DNA of 64,000 nt, taken from the NCBI GenBank assembly GCA_046351325.1, contig JAXLYR010000016.1, forward strand, positions 127,285 through 191,284, written 5' to 3'. The notes beneath the pieces are model-generated. The model had not been told where the DNA came from. It worked only from the letters and a program-made list of their open reading frames with translations, and searched no databases. The translations under genes were made by a program, and so were the position numbers. How positions within the stretch are numbered: position 1 is the first letter of the stretch; each line of letters begins with the position of its first letter. The stretch comes from Xiheicaenibacterium sp046351325. GTDB lineage: Bacteria; Myxococcota_A; Polyangia; Polyangiales; Polyangiaceae. Of this stretch, positions 53,275 to 62,406 are shown one piece after another.

Positions 53275-54824
53275 AGCGCGCGGAGCTCTTGCTCGGCGCG
53301 GCGCTGCTCGTCGGGTGCTCGTGGGAGGTCCCCGCGCCGTTCCAATCGAGCGACGGCGGCTCGGGCGCATCGAACGGCGCGGCCGGGGGGAACGGCGCTG
53401 GCGCGACCGGCGGCGTTGGCGGCGACCCCAACGACGGCGGCGCTGGTGGCCTCGGTGCAGGCGGCCTCGGCGCGGGCGGCGCGGGCGGTGACGGGGGCTG
53501 CCCCGCGAGCTCGATCGAGTGCGGCGACCCCGCGGAGTGCTTCAATCCGCTCGACGATCACGAGCACTGCGGCAACTGCGCGACCGCGTGCGCCGCGAGC
53601 GAGTCCTGCGACCAGGGGCACTGCTGCGCGACAGGCTCGAGCTATTGCGCGGCGCCCGACGTCGGCTGCTTCGACTTCGACACCGACGAGGACCACTGCG
53701 GCGACTGCGTCACCGCGTGCCGCCCCGACGAGCTCTGCAACACGGGGCACTGCGAGTGTCCGGTCGGGCTCACCGACTGCGACGGGGCGTGCGTCCCGCT
53801 CGACAGCGATCCCGCGCACTGCGGCGCCTGCGGCCACGCCTGCTCGACGAGCCTCTTCCCGAACGCGAGCTGCAACGCAGGCCACTGCCAACCCGCGCTC
53901 GTCAGCGAAGCCTTGAACCCGCTGCGCGGGCTCGCGGTCGACCCGACGACGACGCCGACGATGCTCTACGTCGTCGACGTGAACGGCCCTGTCCTGCGCC
54001 TGCACGAGGGCTCGGCCTCCGACAGCGCGGCCTCGGGGCTGACGCCGGCGCTGAGCACGATCACCATGGCCGCGCACAACGGACAGCTCGCGTTCGGCTA
54101 CTGGGCGAACTCGGCCGGCAGCCTGCGGCTCGGTCCGTGGGGAGCGATCGCCGACGCGTTCTCGAGCAGCGCTGGCTTCACCATGCTCTCGTTCGACGGG
54201 CCCGAGCTCCTCTGGGGCTCGCAGAGCTGCGTGAGGAAACACCCGGCTTCACCCGTCGACGTCGCGTGCGTCGCGTCGCACTCGGCGACCACGCTGCGAG
54301 CCGCCCCCACGGACGCGCAGTCCGTGCTCGTGCACTTCGTGTCGAACAGCGGCTCTCAAGGACAGATCCGCCGCGTCGCCGTCGCCGGTGGGGTCACCGC
54401 GCTCTACCCCAGCGCGCCGCCCTACCCGCAGACCACCGTCGACTCGCGGAACTCCTTCGCGACGGACGAGACGGGGGCCTACCTCTATTACTTCTCACTC
54501 GATCCGGAGCTCGCGCTCGTCCGCTATGAAATCAGTAGCGGCACCATCCAGCCGCTCTTCGGCTATTCGGGGTACACGCAGACCGCCATATGGCGGGACG
54601 GCGCTACGCTCTATTGGGCCGTCCGCGCCGCTGACAACACAGTAACGATTCGGCGCGCCCCGACCCTCGCCCTCGAGGCCGTCTCGACCGTGGATCCGAA
54701 CCCCTCCCCGGCCGTGGATCTCACTTCCTTCGTCGCGAGCGGTCTCCAGTCGCTCGACATCGGCCAGGATAGCGACGCGATCTACTTCCTCGCCGAGGCG
54801 CAGCTCTTTCGGATGCGTAAGTAA
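53271..54824 (+). CDS. Cys-rich lipoprotein with beta-propeller-like domain (TTG start)
   Basis: 517 residues from a TTG at 53271 that overlaps the PEGA gene stop (TTTTGA). No ATG fits, and this start yields a perfect signal peptide, MKRAELLLGAALLVGC, with lipobox LVGC. A Gly/Ala linker of about 60 residues leads to three Cys-rich units of the form HCGNCATAC, HCGDCVTAC and HCGACGHAC, the last preceding a six-bladed-propeller-like part (LYVVDVNGPVLRLHEG; TDETGAYLYYFSLDPE). It probably binds a surface or matrix component; it closes the kinase module. Confidence 0.82.
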   Translation: MKRAELLLGAALLVGCSWEVPAPFQSSDGGSGASNGAAGGNGAGATGGVGGDPNDGGAGGLGAGGLGAGGAGGDGGCPASSIECGDPAECFNPLDDHEHCGNCATACAASESCDQGHCCATGSSYCAAPDVGCFDFDTDEDHCGDCVTACRPDELCNTGHCECPVGLTDCDGACVPLDSDPAHCGACGHACSTSLFPNASCNAGHCQPALVSEALNPLRGLAVDPTTTPTMLYVVDVNGPVLRLHEGSASDSAASGLTPALSTITMAAHNGQLAFGYWANSAGSLRLGPWGAIADAFSSSAGFTMLSFDGPELLWGSQSCVRKHPASPVDVACVASHSATTLRAAPTDAQSVLVHFVSNSGSQGQIRRVAVAGGVTALYPSAPPYPQTTVDSRNSFATDETGAYLYYFSLDPELALVRYEISSGTIQPLFGYSGYTQTAIWRDGATLYWAVRAADNTVTIRRAPTLALEAVSTVDPNPSPAVDLTSFVASGLQSLDIGQDSDAIYFLAEAQLFRMRK

Positions 54825-54832
54825 CAGCTGCG

Positions 54833-56359
54833 TCAGTCCGCGGCGGTCACGGCCACCGAGCCCGCGCCGCCGAGCGAGATCGCCTTGTCGACCAGACCGA
54901 CGAGCTCGGCCTCGTCCGCCGATTGACCCGCAGCCTTGCCAGCGACCTCCCGAACCTGATCGAGGCCCGGCGCGCCCTTCGCGCCGCGCAGCGCGTCGGC
55001 GAACCCCGCGATCGCCGCGGCGAGCCGGAAGCTCCGCGGCGCGTCGTCGAAGCGAGAGGCGAAGGACTCGGTCGCCATCGGCACCGAGATCTCCTCGGCC
55101 TGGCCGCCGGCCTCGAGCTTGTAGCGGACGCGCACGGTCACGAGCGAGCCCGGCTTGGCCTGGGGCGCGAGCTCGATCGCATACAGCGCTGTAACTGAAT
55201 GCCCCGCGCCGACCTCTCCTCCGTCGACCTTGTCATCCCTGAAGCTGTTGTCAGCGACATCACGGTTCTCGTAGCCGATGAGGCGGTAGCGCTGGACGAG
55301 GCTCGGGTCGAACTCGACCTGGACCTTCACGTCGCGCGCGACGACCTCGAGCATACCGTCCAGTGCCTCGCCGAAGACCTTGCGCGCCTGATCGGAGCTG
55401 TCGATGTACGAGTAGTTACCGTCGCCTTTGTCAGCGAGCTGCTCCATCATCGTGTCTTTGTAGTTGCCGTCGCCGAAGCCGACAGTCGAGAGCGTGATGC
55501 CCTGCGCCTTGTATTGCTCGATCTGCCGGAGGATCTCCTCGTGGCTCGACGGGCCGATGTTGGCGTCCCCGTCGGAGAGCACGATGACTCGGTTGATGTG
55601 CCCCTTCACCAGGGTCTTCGACGCGAGCGAGTAGGCGGTGTCGATGCCGCTCGACATCGCCGTACCACCGCCGGCCGTGAGCTGATCGATCGCGTCCAAG
55701 ATCGTCGAGCGCTTGTCGATGCCCGTGGGCGCCAGGACCTCGCGCGTGTCGCCCGCGTAGGTGCAGATCGCGACCGTGTCGCCCTGCTGCAGGTTGTCGG
55801 TGAGCAGGCGCAAGCTCTCCTTCACCAGGCCGATCTTGTCGGGGCTCTGCATCGAGCCCGAGGTGTCGACGAGGTAGACGAGGTGCGCCGGCATGCGCTG
55901 GCCGTGCTGCGTTCGTTTGGCCTGCAAACCAACGCGCAGGAGGTGCTGCTGCGCGTTGAACGGCGACGGCGCCGCGGCGAGCTCGACGTGGAAGGGCTTG
56001 TTGTCCTTCGGCCCCTCGTAGCCATAGTCAAACGCATTGACGAACTCCTCGACGCGGACGGCGGCCTGCGGGGGCAGCGCGCCCTCGTTGAGCTTGCGAC
56101 GGCTGATGCTGTACGACGCGGTGTCCACGTCGATCGCGAACGTCGAGAGCTTGTCCTTCGCCGTGTCGACGAAGGGGTTCACGCCGTAATCCTTGTAGTC
56201 TTCGGTGCTGCTCTTGACGTCGCCGGCGTCCGCGTAGCTCGTCGGCGCGACCGCGATCGACTCTCGTCCCGCTGGGTAAGACGCCCCGCAACCCGCCGAG
56301 AGGGCGGCGACGAGGGTGGTCATCGAGAGAGCGGTGAGCGTGCGGGGTCGGGTCGTCAT
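54833..56359 (-). CDS. VWA-domain lipoprotein (YfbK-like, with DUF3520-type C-terminus)
   Basis: 508 residues. Lipobox SAGC. After an N-terminal Von-Willebrand-associated region (STFAIDVDTASYSISRRKLNEGALPP), the VWA domain has an intact MIDAS (VYLVDTSGSM about 160-170, TAMSSGI, VLSDGDANIG). The C-terminal DUF3520-like part begins near VKVQVEFDPSLVQRYRLIGYENR. YfbK-like lipoproteins are conserved but of uncertain role; metal-dependent protein binding in the periplasm is expected. Confidence 0.92.
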   Translation of the reverse strand: MTTRPRTLTALSMTTLVAALSAGCGASYPAGRESIAVAPTSYADAGDVKSSTEDYKDYGVNPFVDTAKDKLSTFAIDVDTASYSISRRKLNEGALPPQAAVRVEEFVNAFDYGYEGPKDNKPFHVELAAAPSPFNAQQHLLRVGLQAKRTQHGQRMPAHLVYLVDTSGSMQSPDKIGLVKESLRLLTDNLQQGDTVAICTYAGDTREVLAPTGIDKRSTILDAIDQLTAGGGTAMSSGIDTAYSLASKTLVKGHINRVIVLSDGDANIGPSSHEEILRQIEQYKAQGITLSTVGFGDGNYKDTMMEQLADKGDGNYSYIDSSDQARKVFGEALDGMLEVVARDVKVQVEFDPSLVQRYRLIGYENRDVADNSFRDDKVDGGEVGAGHSVTALYAIELAPQAKPGSLVTVRVRYKLEAGGQAEEISVPMATESFASRFDDAPRSFRLAAAIAGFADALRGAKGAPGLDQVREVAGKAAGQSADEAELVGLVDKAISLGGAGSVAVTAAD

Positions 56360-56389
56360 GGACCCATCAACGAAGCACCCCGCCGCGGC

Positions 56390-58420
56390 TTACAGGGCCT
56401 CTTCGCCGAGCGACAGAGCTTCGTCGAGGAGGGCGCCGAACGTGCGCCGCGCGAGCGGCAGCTGCCCGTCGAACTCGACGATCTCGCGGTCGAGCGTCGC
56501 GGCGGAGCGCTCGACCGAGTCGACGTTCGTGAGCGCGCTGAGCTCGGCGGTCTCGTCGGCGGAGGGCTCGCTCGAGACCGAGTGACGCGCCGCGGTCGTC
56601 GACAGGCTCTCGTCCCCGATCGCTTCGCTCTTGCGCGGGTAGCGGTTGCTCTCGACCTCTCCGCTCTCGGGCGGAGGCTCGGCGACGCCGTCGAGGTGAT
56701 CGTCGATGGGTCGATCGAGATCGAGGGGCTGTCGCTGCGACTCGGGCTCGACCGCGATGGGCTCGGGCTCCGGCTCTTTTGCCTCGAGGACGGGCGCCTC
56801 GACGAAAGGAGTCTCGAGAACGGGCGCTTCGAGAACGGGCGCTTCGTCGATCTGCAGCTCGACCGACTCGACCTCGGCGGCCATCACGGGCGGCGCGGTC
56901 TTGGCCGTGCTGGACGACACGTTCACGATCGGCGTGGGCGGCGGTGGTGTCGGCGGCGCGAGCGGCGCGGGCGGCGGAGGCGTCGGCACCGCGAGGTCGA
57001 CCGGGACAGCGACATGCGGAGTCGGCGGAGGTGGCGTGGGAAGCGCGGCGGGCGGAGGAGCCGTCGGCGGCGCAGGCGGCGGCGGCGTGGGCGTGGAGGG
57101 CGCGGGGGCGGGCAGCGGCGCGGGGGCCGGCAGCGGCGCGGGCGCGGGTGCCGGTGGCGGCGCGATCGCGGGCCGCGGGCTGGCTGCGCCGGGCACGACG
57201 GGTGGCCGCAGCGGAGGCGGGCGCTGGACGCCGACGCGTGAAGGCGGTGGCGCGACACCTGGAGCAGATCGCTGACCGGGAGGCGCGAGCCCAGCGGGCC
57301 GTGACGCGCTCGGGGCCGGCGCAAGCGGCGCGCGCGGGGGCGCGGGCACAGGCGCGGGGGCCGCTGGGATCGGGATGAGCCTCGAGGGTGATGGTGCGGG
57401 CATCGGCGCGCTGCCGAGCTCGAGATCCTCGAGATCGTCGAGCTCGAGCGGCACCGTCGAGCCGCGCGCGGCCGGCGGCACGGAGACCGGCTGGGCCGGA
57501 GCGCGCTGCGCCGGGCTCTGCTTCGTGGGGCTCGCGTCCGCCTCGCTCTCTGCAGCGCTCGACGCGACGCCAGTCGGGCTCTGCAAGGTCGGCCGCGGCG
57601 CTGCGACCGCGCGCGCCATCGGGGCCGGGAGCTCGGAGATCGTCTCGGGCTTGCTCGGCAGAGCCGCAGGTGGGTCGGGCAGCTCGGAGATCGTCGCGAC
57701 CGAAGCCGAAACCGCGCGAGGTGCGTCGATCGAATCGGCGCTCGCGGAGCTCGGCTCGGAGGACGCTGGCGCGTCGAGCTCGAGCCGCGCGCGAGCGGTC
57801 GCGCTGCTCGAAAGCACGGCCCCCGAGTGCTGCGCCGCGGAGACTGCGTCTTCGAGCGGGCGCTCCATCACGGAGAGGGCGGGAGCCTCGGCGCCAGCGT
57901 CCGAGAACGCGAGCAGCTGCGGGCGCGGCTCGTCACGTCGCTCTGGAACGCCGATGGTCGAACCACGCGCCGGAGCGAGCAAATCTCCGTCGTCTTCGAG
58001 ATCGCCCTCGTCGTCGCCGACCTCGTCGGCGCGAGCGACCGACGGCACGACGCGATTCGCGATCGCGGTCGCGGCCTGCGGCGCGCTCGCCATCACGAAG
58101 CTCGCGGGGGCGTCGTCGACCGCGATCGGCGACGGCGAGCTCTCCTCGCGTCGAGCCGCGGCGCGCTCGAAGGCGTCGAGGTCCTCACCGCGGCGCGTGA
58201 CCGGCGGCAAATCGTCGAGATCGGTCGACAGCGGCACGACCTCGACGGAGGGCGCAGGCTCGTCATCCACCGGGGCGACCGGCTCGCCACGCTTCGCGCG
58301 CAGCCACTCCTTCACGCCGGGCGGGAGCTCCGAGGGCAGCTCGAGGCCACGCTCGCGCGCCGTCTTTCGCACGCGCTCGAGCAGGCCCTCGAGGACGTCG
58401 AGCTGCTCCTGTTTGCTCAC
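56390..58420 (-). CDS. Unknown Pro/Ala-rich low-complexity protein
   Basis: 676 residues from a GTG at 58420, chosen because it overlaps the stop of the upstream gene (GTGA). The N-terminal 45 residues (KQEQLDVLEGLLERVRKTAREKG-like helix) are the only predicted ordered part, with a short ordered segment at the C-terminus (FGALLDEALSLGEEAL). The remainder is acidic and Pro/Ala-rich and probably disordered, with long PAPAPLPAPAP runs. No domain is recognised. Coupling with 58417-59118 suggests the two work together, perhaps as a scaffold with a globular partner. Confidence 0.7.
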   Translation of the reverse strand: MSKQEQLDVLEGLLERVRKTARERGLELPSELPPGVKEWLRAKRGEPVAPVDDEPAPSVEVVPLSTDLDDLPPVTRRGEDLDAFERAAARREESSPSPIAVDDAPASFVMASAPQAATAIANRVVPSVARADEVGDDEGDLEDDGDLLAPARGSTIGVPERRDEPRPQLLAFSDAGAEAPALSVMERPLEDAVSAAQHSGAVLSSSATARARLELDAPASSEPSSASADSIDAPRAVSASVATISELPDPPAALPSKPETISELPAPMARAVAAPRPTLQSPTGVASSAAESEADASPTKQSPAQRAPAQPVSVPPAARGSTVPLELDDLEDLELGSAPMPAPSPSRLIPIPAAPAPVPAPPRAPLAPAPSASRPAGLAPPGQRSAPGVAPPPSRVGVQRPPPLRPPVVPGAASPRPAIAPPPAPAPAPLPAPAPLPAPAPSTPTPPPPAPPTAPPPAALPTPPPPTPHVAVPVDLAVPTPPPPAPLAPPTPPPPTPIVNVSSSTAKTAPPVMAAEVESVELQIDEAPVLEAPVLETPFVEAPVLEAKEPEPEPIAVEPESQRQPLDLDRPIDDHLDGVAEPPPESGEVESNRYPRKSEAIGDESLSTTAARHSVSSEPSADETAELSALTNVDSVERSAATLDREIVEFDGQLPLARRTFGALLDEALSLGEEAL

Positions 58421-59118
58421 GAGCGCGCCCCCGAGCGACGGTCGTGCAGCGTTCGTATTACATCGGTAAAGTATTGTCCCTCGGCGACGAGCGGCGCTGC
58501 GCGATCGATCGCGCGCTCGCTGCCGACGAGGACGCGCGCGGTCTCGCCCGTGCGATCGACCACGAGCGCGCGAACGTCGCGCTCGGCCACGCTCGCGAGC
58601 GCTCCCTCGAAGAGCCCCTCGACGAAGGCGTCTTGCTCGGCGGCGAGTGGACACGGATCGAGCACGAAGAGCAGGGCTTTGCCCCATCGCTCGATGCGCA
58701 GCGCGCCGAGCCCCAGCATCGCGAGCTCTGCGCCCAGGAAATCCACGACGACCTCGAGCGGCTGCGCGCGCACGACCTGCCGAATGTCTGCGCCGCGGCG
58801 CTCGTCTCGCTGCGAGAGCATCCGCGTCGCGACGCGCTCCATCGCCGAGACACCCACGCGAAGCCCGGCGTCGCGCGCGAGCCCCGGATCCAAGAGCAGC
58901 GACGCGATCACCGACGTCGGCAAGAGCACATGGGGCTCGTCGTCGACCCTGGATCGCCCGACCGAGACGAGGATCTCGCCGCGGCTCAGATCGAACCGAA
59001 CCGGCCGCAGCGCGTCGAGGGAGGCTCGATTGGGGGGCGCGCCTTCTTCAGCGCCACGCCGGTTTGAAGCTCGACCGGCAGCGTCGAGCGGCGGAGGACC
59101 CACGGAGTCTTTTGCCAC
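58417..59118 (-). CDS. Protein of unknown function coupled to the Pro/Ala-rich protein
   Basis: 233 residues. The sequence is a compact alpha/beta protein (RFDLSRGEILVSVGRSRVDDEPHVLLPTSVIASLLLDP, then a helix, DFLGAELAMLGLGALRIERWGKALLFVLDPCPLAAEQDAFVEGLFEGAL). No family motif or catalytic set is recognised. The stop overlaps the next start by four bases. It is divergent from the lipoprotein gene at 59184. Confidence 0.7.
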   Translation of the reverse strand: MAKDSVGPPPLDAAGRASNRRGAEEGAPPNRASLDALRPVRFDLSRGEILVSVGRSRVDDEPHVLLPTSVIASLLLDPGLARDAGLRVGVSAMERVATRMLSQRDERRGADIRQVVRAQPLEVVVDFLGAELAMLGLGALRIERWGKALLFVLDPCPLAAEQDAFVEGLFEGALASVAERDVRALVVDRTGETARVLVGSERAIDRAAPLVAEGQYFTDVIRTLHDRRSGARS

Positions 59119-59183
59119 GGAACTTCGGCAGAGTATGGGAACTCGAAAGGGTTTTGCGGAGAATCCGGCGAGGCTCTCGGACG

Positions 59184-60566
59184 ATGCAACTTCTCAAAGC
59201 AGCGCGCGCGCTCGCAGTCCTTCAAGCCGTCTCGACGGCCGTCGGCTGCGTGACTCCGCCCGACGTGCCGCCCGATCCGCCCGGCGCCTCCGCGAAGGCC
59301 TCCGCGAGCGTGACCGCCGCCCCGATCGAAGAGATCCCGGAGCCCGCGTCGCTCTATCAAGAGAGCGATAGCGCGCCCATCGCGCTGCGACCTCGGATCG
59401 CGCGGACGGTGCGCTGCAACGGCGAGGTCTGTGTGCGCGGCGAGGCTCTCGACGATCCGACCTTCGACGCGACGCTGGCCGTCGCGTCGCGCGCGCTGCG
59501 CGGCCTCGTCGCGCTCGGGCTGACCTCGCTGCCGAGCGATGGAGTCGCGGGCGGTGACGGGCGACTCGACATTTACCTCGATACGACGCGCGATCGCCCC
59601 GCGGCGTTCGTCGACCCAGGCTCGATCGCGAACGGCTTCGATCAGGGCACGGCGTACGTGGTCGCGCCGCTGACGCGGGACGACTGCCCCTCGCAGCAGC
59701 GGCTCGCGGGCGCGGTCGCAGCGACGATCCTGCTGCACCACGACTCGGCGCTCGAGCCGAACTCGCTGTCGATGCTCTCCGACTACCTCGCGACCGTGAT
59801 CGAGCCGTGCACGATCGCCGAGCTCGAGGCCATCGACACCACCCAGCGCTCCCCCGAGCGCACCTTCACCGGCTCGCTCGGCGAGGTCGGGCCGGGGAGC
59901 TTCCTCTTCCCTTGGTTCCTCGAGGACCGATACGGCACGCGCGATCCCGGCAGGCTCACGATGGCGCTCGCGGGCATCGCTTCGCAACACACGAAGGCAG
60001 GGCCCATGTTGGACGAGCCCGACGTGTTCGACGCGCTCCGCGTCACCCAACACGGCAACGGCCTCTCGCTCGCGGACACGCTGCTCGGCTTCGCGGTCGA
60101 TCGCGCCTTCATCGGCAGCCGCAGCGACGAGACGCACCTCGTCGACGTCGCGAAATACGGCGAGCTCGGTCGCGTGCGCATCGAGTGGGCGATCGACGCG
60201 ACGACGTTGCCGCGCCGGCTGCGGCCGCTCCGCCCGATCGCGCCGCTCGGCATGACGTACTTCTGGCTGGATTTCTCCAAGCCGGGCGCGCCGAATGAGT
60301 TCACCTTCGCGGCCGAGTGGGAGCAGCCCGTCGTCTTTCGCTGGGCGATCGTGCGCGTCGACGCGCAGGGCTCGGAGCTCGGTCGCCAGGAGCTCGCGCC
60401 GGTCCTCGGCAACACGACCTTGCAGGTCGACGTGCGCGACGTGCACGGCGCGGCGGGCGTGCTCGTCGTCGGCGTGAACGAGGGGGAAGAGCGCCGAGAC
60501 GAGCCCTTCGATCCGGGCCGCCCGCGCGAGCCCGCGCACAGCTACGCGGTCACGTTCTATCCCTGA
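59184..60566 (+). CDS. Lipoprotein of unknown function
   Basis: 460 residues from the ATG at 59184; lipobox AVGC. The body begins with a beta-rich stretch (CNGEVCVRG, CYS pair) and then helical segments (LAGAVAATILLHHDSALEPNSLSMLSDYLAT) in the place where metallopeptidases of a similar size carry HExxH, which is not present. The C-terminal 130 residues are beta-rich (GMTYFWLDFSKPGAPNEFTFAAEW). A degenerate peptidase-like or carbohydrate-binding protein is possible, but nothing decisive is visible. It converges on the TssC-like gene. Confidence 0.72.
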   Translation: MQLLKAARALAVLQAVSTAVGCVTPPDVPPDPPGASAKASASVTAAPIEEIPEPASLYQESDSAPIALRPRIARTVRCNGEVCVRGEALDDPTFDATLAVASRALRGLVALGLTSLPSDGVAGGDGRLDIYLDTTRDRPAAFVDPGSIANGFDQGTAYVVAPLTRDDCPSQQRLAGAVAATILLHHDSALEPNSLSMLSDYLATVIEPCTIAELEAIDTTQRSPERTFTGSLGEVGPGSFLFPWFLEDRYGTRDPGRLTMALAGIASQHTKAGPMLDEPDVFDALRVTQHGNGLSLADTLLGFAVDRAFIGSRSDETHLVDVAKYGELGRVRIEWAIDATTLPRRLRPLRPIAPLGMTYFWLDFSKPGAPNEFTFAAEWEQPVVFRWAIVRVDAQGSELGRQELAPVLGNTTLQVDVRDVHGAAGVLVVGVNEGEERRDEPFDPGRPREPAHSYAVTFYP

Positions 60567-60575
60567 TTCGGGCGC

Positions 60576-62180
60576 TCACTCACGGTCGAACAAAGTCTCG
60601 CCGACGAGCTTGACCGGTCCGCTGGCGCCCCGCGTGGTGAGCTCGAACTCCGCGGGATACCAGCCCGGAGTCGTATCTCGGACCGCGATCGAAGCCGCCG
60701 ACAAGACGGCGCGCGTTCCATTGCCGTGATCCTGCCAGCGGGCGAACCACGCCTCGTCGAGCGCCGCTCGTCTTTCGCTGAGAACCTCGTAGCTCTCGGG
60801 CGGCGCCATGCTGAGGCGCACCCACTCGGCCTCGCGCGATTGACCGCGAGCCTCGAGCCAATCCGCGTAGACGAGCTTCGGTTCGGGGTCGGTGGGCGCG
60901 CCGCGCACGCGCGCGAGCAGCTGCGCCTCCACGCCCTCGTCGGTCTCCGAGAGCACACGCGGCGCTGGCGCGACGTACGCATGCAGCCACTCCTGGAGCT
61001 CGCTCTCGAGGACGGCTCGCTCCTTCCACGACCCGATCTGCTCGCGTTGAATCACCTTACAAGCCTGTACAAATCGGGTAACGAGCATCAGCCCCGAGAG
61101 CGAGCAGTTCGCCGCCACGCTGGCTGGGTCGAAGCGGGGTGACGCCCAATCTGGCGCGTCCGCGGACATCCAAAGAGGTGCGCGCGAGAGGACGACCGAG
61201 CCTTCGTCCGCGGGCTCGAACGCAGCGACCCCAGCTTCGACCGCAGCCGCGACGACAGCAGCCGGCAACCGACTCTCGAGCGCTCGCCCGCGATAGGTCG
61301 GCAGGCCCTCGAGCCGCCCCGAGACCTCACCCGCGACATGACAGCCGAGTCGATACGTCGCGAAGCTCCGCGCGATGAGCGCCGCGACGAGGCAGCTCGG
61401 GTGTTGCCACACCAAGTCGTCGTCCGAGGCAACTCGCTCGCCGCGCCTCGCGAAGACCGCAAACGAACTCGGGTACGGCGCGCGAGCGAGCGAACGCCCG
61501 AGCAAAAGCAATACAAACCGAGCGTCTGGGGTGCCCCGGACCGCGTGCCATTTCGAGTGCGCAGGCCCGAGATTGTCGACGCCCTTCTCGGCGAGTTGGT
61601 CAAGGTTCTTGACCACTGCGAGACAGAGAGGCGCGGCGCCCGTCACGAAGACGAGGGCAGCCCGCCTCGCCACGTGCCCGCAGTTCTTGAGGATCGACAT
61701 GTCCTGGGGCCCGGGCCCGAACTCGTAGTTCGCGAAGACCGCCGCGAAGGGGCGCCCGCCAAAAGGTCCGTATTCGGCGCTGTAGACCTGCCTGAAGAGC
61801 CCGGACTTCGGCACCTCGGGGGCGTCCTCGAAGTCGGCCAAGAGATCATCTTTGCTGCAATTCAGGATCTCGCACTTGAGGTTCTCGTGCTTGTCCACGC
61901 GATCGATCACGAACTTGAGGCCGCGCCACGTGCCCTCCAGCCCGCGGAAGAGCGGATTGTGCAGGATCGCCTCCACCTGCGTCGCGACGGCCTCGTCGAG
62001 CCGTTCGAGCACGACGTCCACGATCGCGTCGAACCCGCCAGCCCACGCGCCGAGCCCCGCGCGCAGCCAACCGCGCACAGCACGCGCGACCACCGATCCC
62101 TGATCCACCTCGAGTGCGGCGTCCGCCAGCAGCGCCGCGATCAGCTCGTCGAACACTTCCCCTCCAAAGGTCGAGCGCAT
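60576..62180 (-). CDS. TssC-like T6SS sheath protein with inserted TIGR02996 domain
   Basis: 534 residues. TssC/EvpB landmarks are in order: ILHNPLFRGLEGTWRGLKFVID (73-94), LKCEILNCSKDDLLADFED, SGLFRQVYSAEYGPFGGRPFAAVFANYEF, SKWHAVRGTPDARFVLLLLGRSLARAPY, and VTRFVQACKVIQREQIGSWKERAVLESELQEWL (367-399). At about 415-485, just before the terminal strand region (AASIAVRDTTPGWYPAEFEL), lies a TIGR02996-like element (ARVRGAPTDPEPKLVYADWLEARG). Normal TssC pairs with TssB; no tssB is adjacent. An orphan or specialised sheath is inferred. The start is the ATG at 62180. Confidence 0.85.
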   Translation of the reverse strand: MRSTFGGEVFDELIAALLADAALEVDQGSVVARAVRGWLRAGLGAWAGGFDAIVDVVLERLDEAVATQVEAILHNPLFRGLEGTWRGLKFVIDRVDKHENLKCEILNCSKDDLLADFEDAPEVPKSGLFRQVYSAEYGPFGGRPFAAVFANYEFGPGPQDMSILKNCGHVARRAALVFVTGAAPLCLAVVKNLDQLAEKGVDNLGPAHSKWHAVRGTPDARFVLLLLGRSLARAPYPSSFAVFARRGERVASDDDLVWQHPSCLVAALIARSFATYRLGCHVAGEVSGRLEGLPTYRGRALESRLPAAVVAAAVEAGVAAFEPADEGSVVLSRAPLWMSADAPDWASPRFDPASVAANCSLSGLMLVTRFVQACKVIQREQIGSWKERAVLESELQEWLHAYVAPAPRVLSETDEGVEAQLLARVRGAPTDPEPKLVYADWLEARGQSREAEWVRLSMAPPESYEVLSERRAALDEAWFARWQDHGNGTRAVLSAASIAVRDTTPGWYPAEFELTTRGASGPVKLVGETLFDRE

Positions 62181-62221
62181 GGCGGCGAATTCTAACTCAG
62201 CTCGTCTGCTATCCTCTGCCC

Positions 62222-62359
62222 ATGGCTCCGTACCGCATCCGAGGCGGCCAGGGCGACGAGTTCGTCAACGCGCGTCGATACCCACCCGTTGAGTCGAGCG
62301 TGATTGTCGTCTTGGGCCTGCGCGCGGACGGCGCCGGGCTCCTGTGCGTCGACCTCTAA
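62222..62359 (+). CDS. Short open reading frame, possible small protein
   Basis: 45 residues from the ATG at 62222 (MAPYRIRGGQGDEFVNARRY...). It lies in the gap between the TssC-like and FHA-like genes, with no ribosome-binding site of note. No family is recognised; it may be spurious. The rest of the 226-base gap holds nothing else visible. Confidence 0.3.
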   Translation: MAPYRIRGGQGDEFVNARRYPPVESSVIVVLGLRADGAGLLCVDL

Positions 62360-62406
62360 GGCGGCTGTTCGCTTTCAGGAATGTAACTGTCTAGGCTTTA
62401 CTCGCT

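Noticed and set aside
55199..57241. 680-residue plus-strand frame opposite the VWA and Pro-rich genes
   Set aside because: Antisense shadow; the VWA gene is unmistakable on the minus strand.
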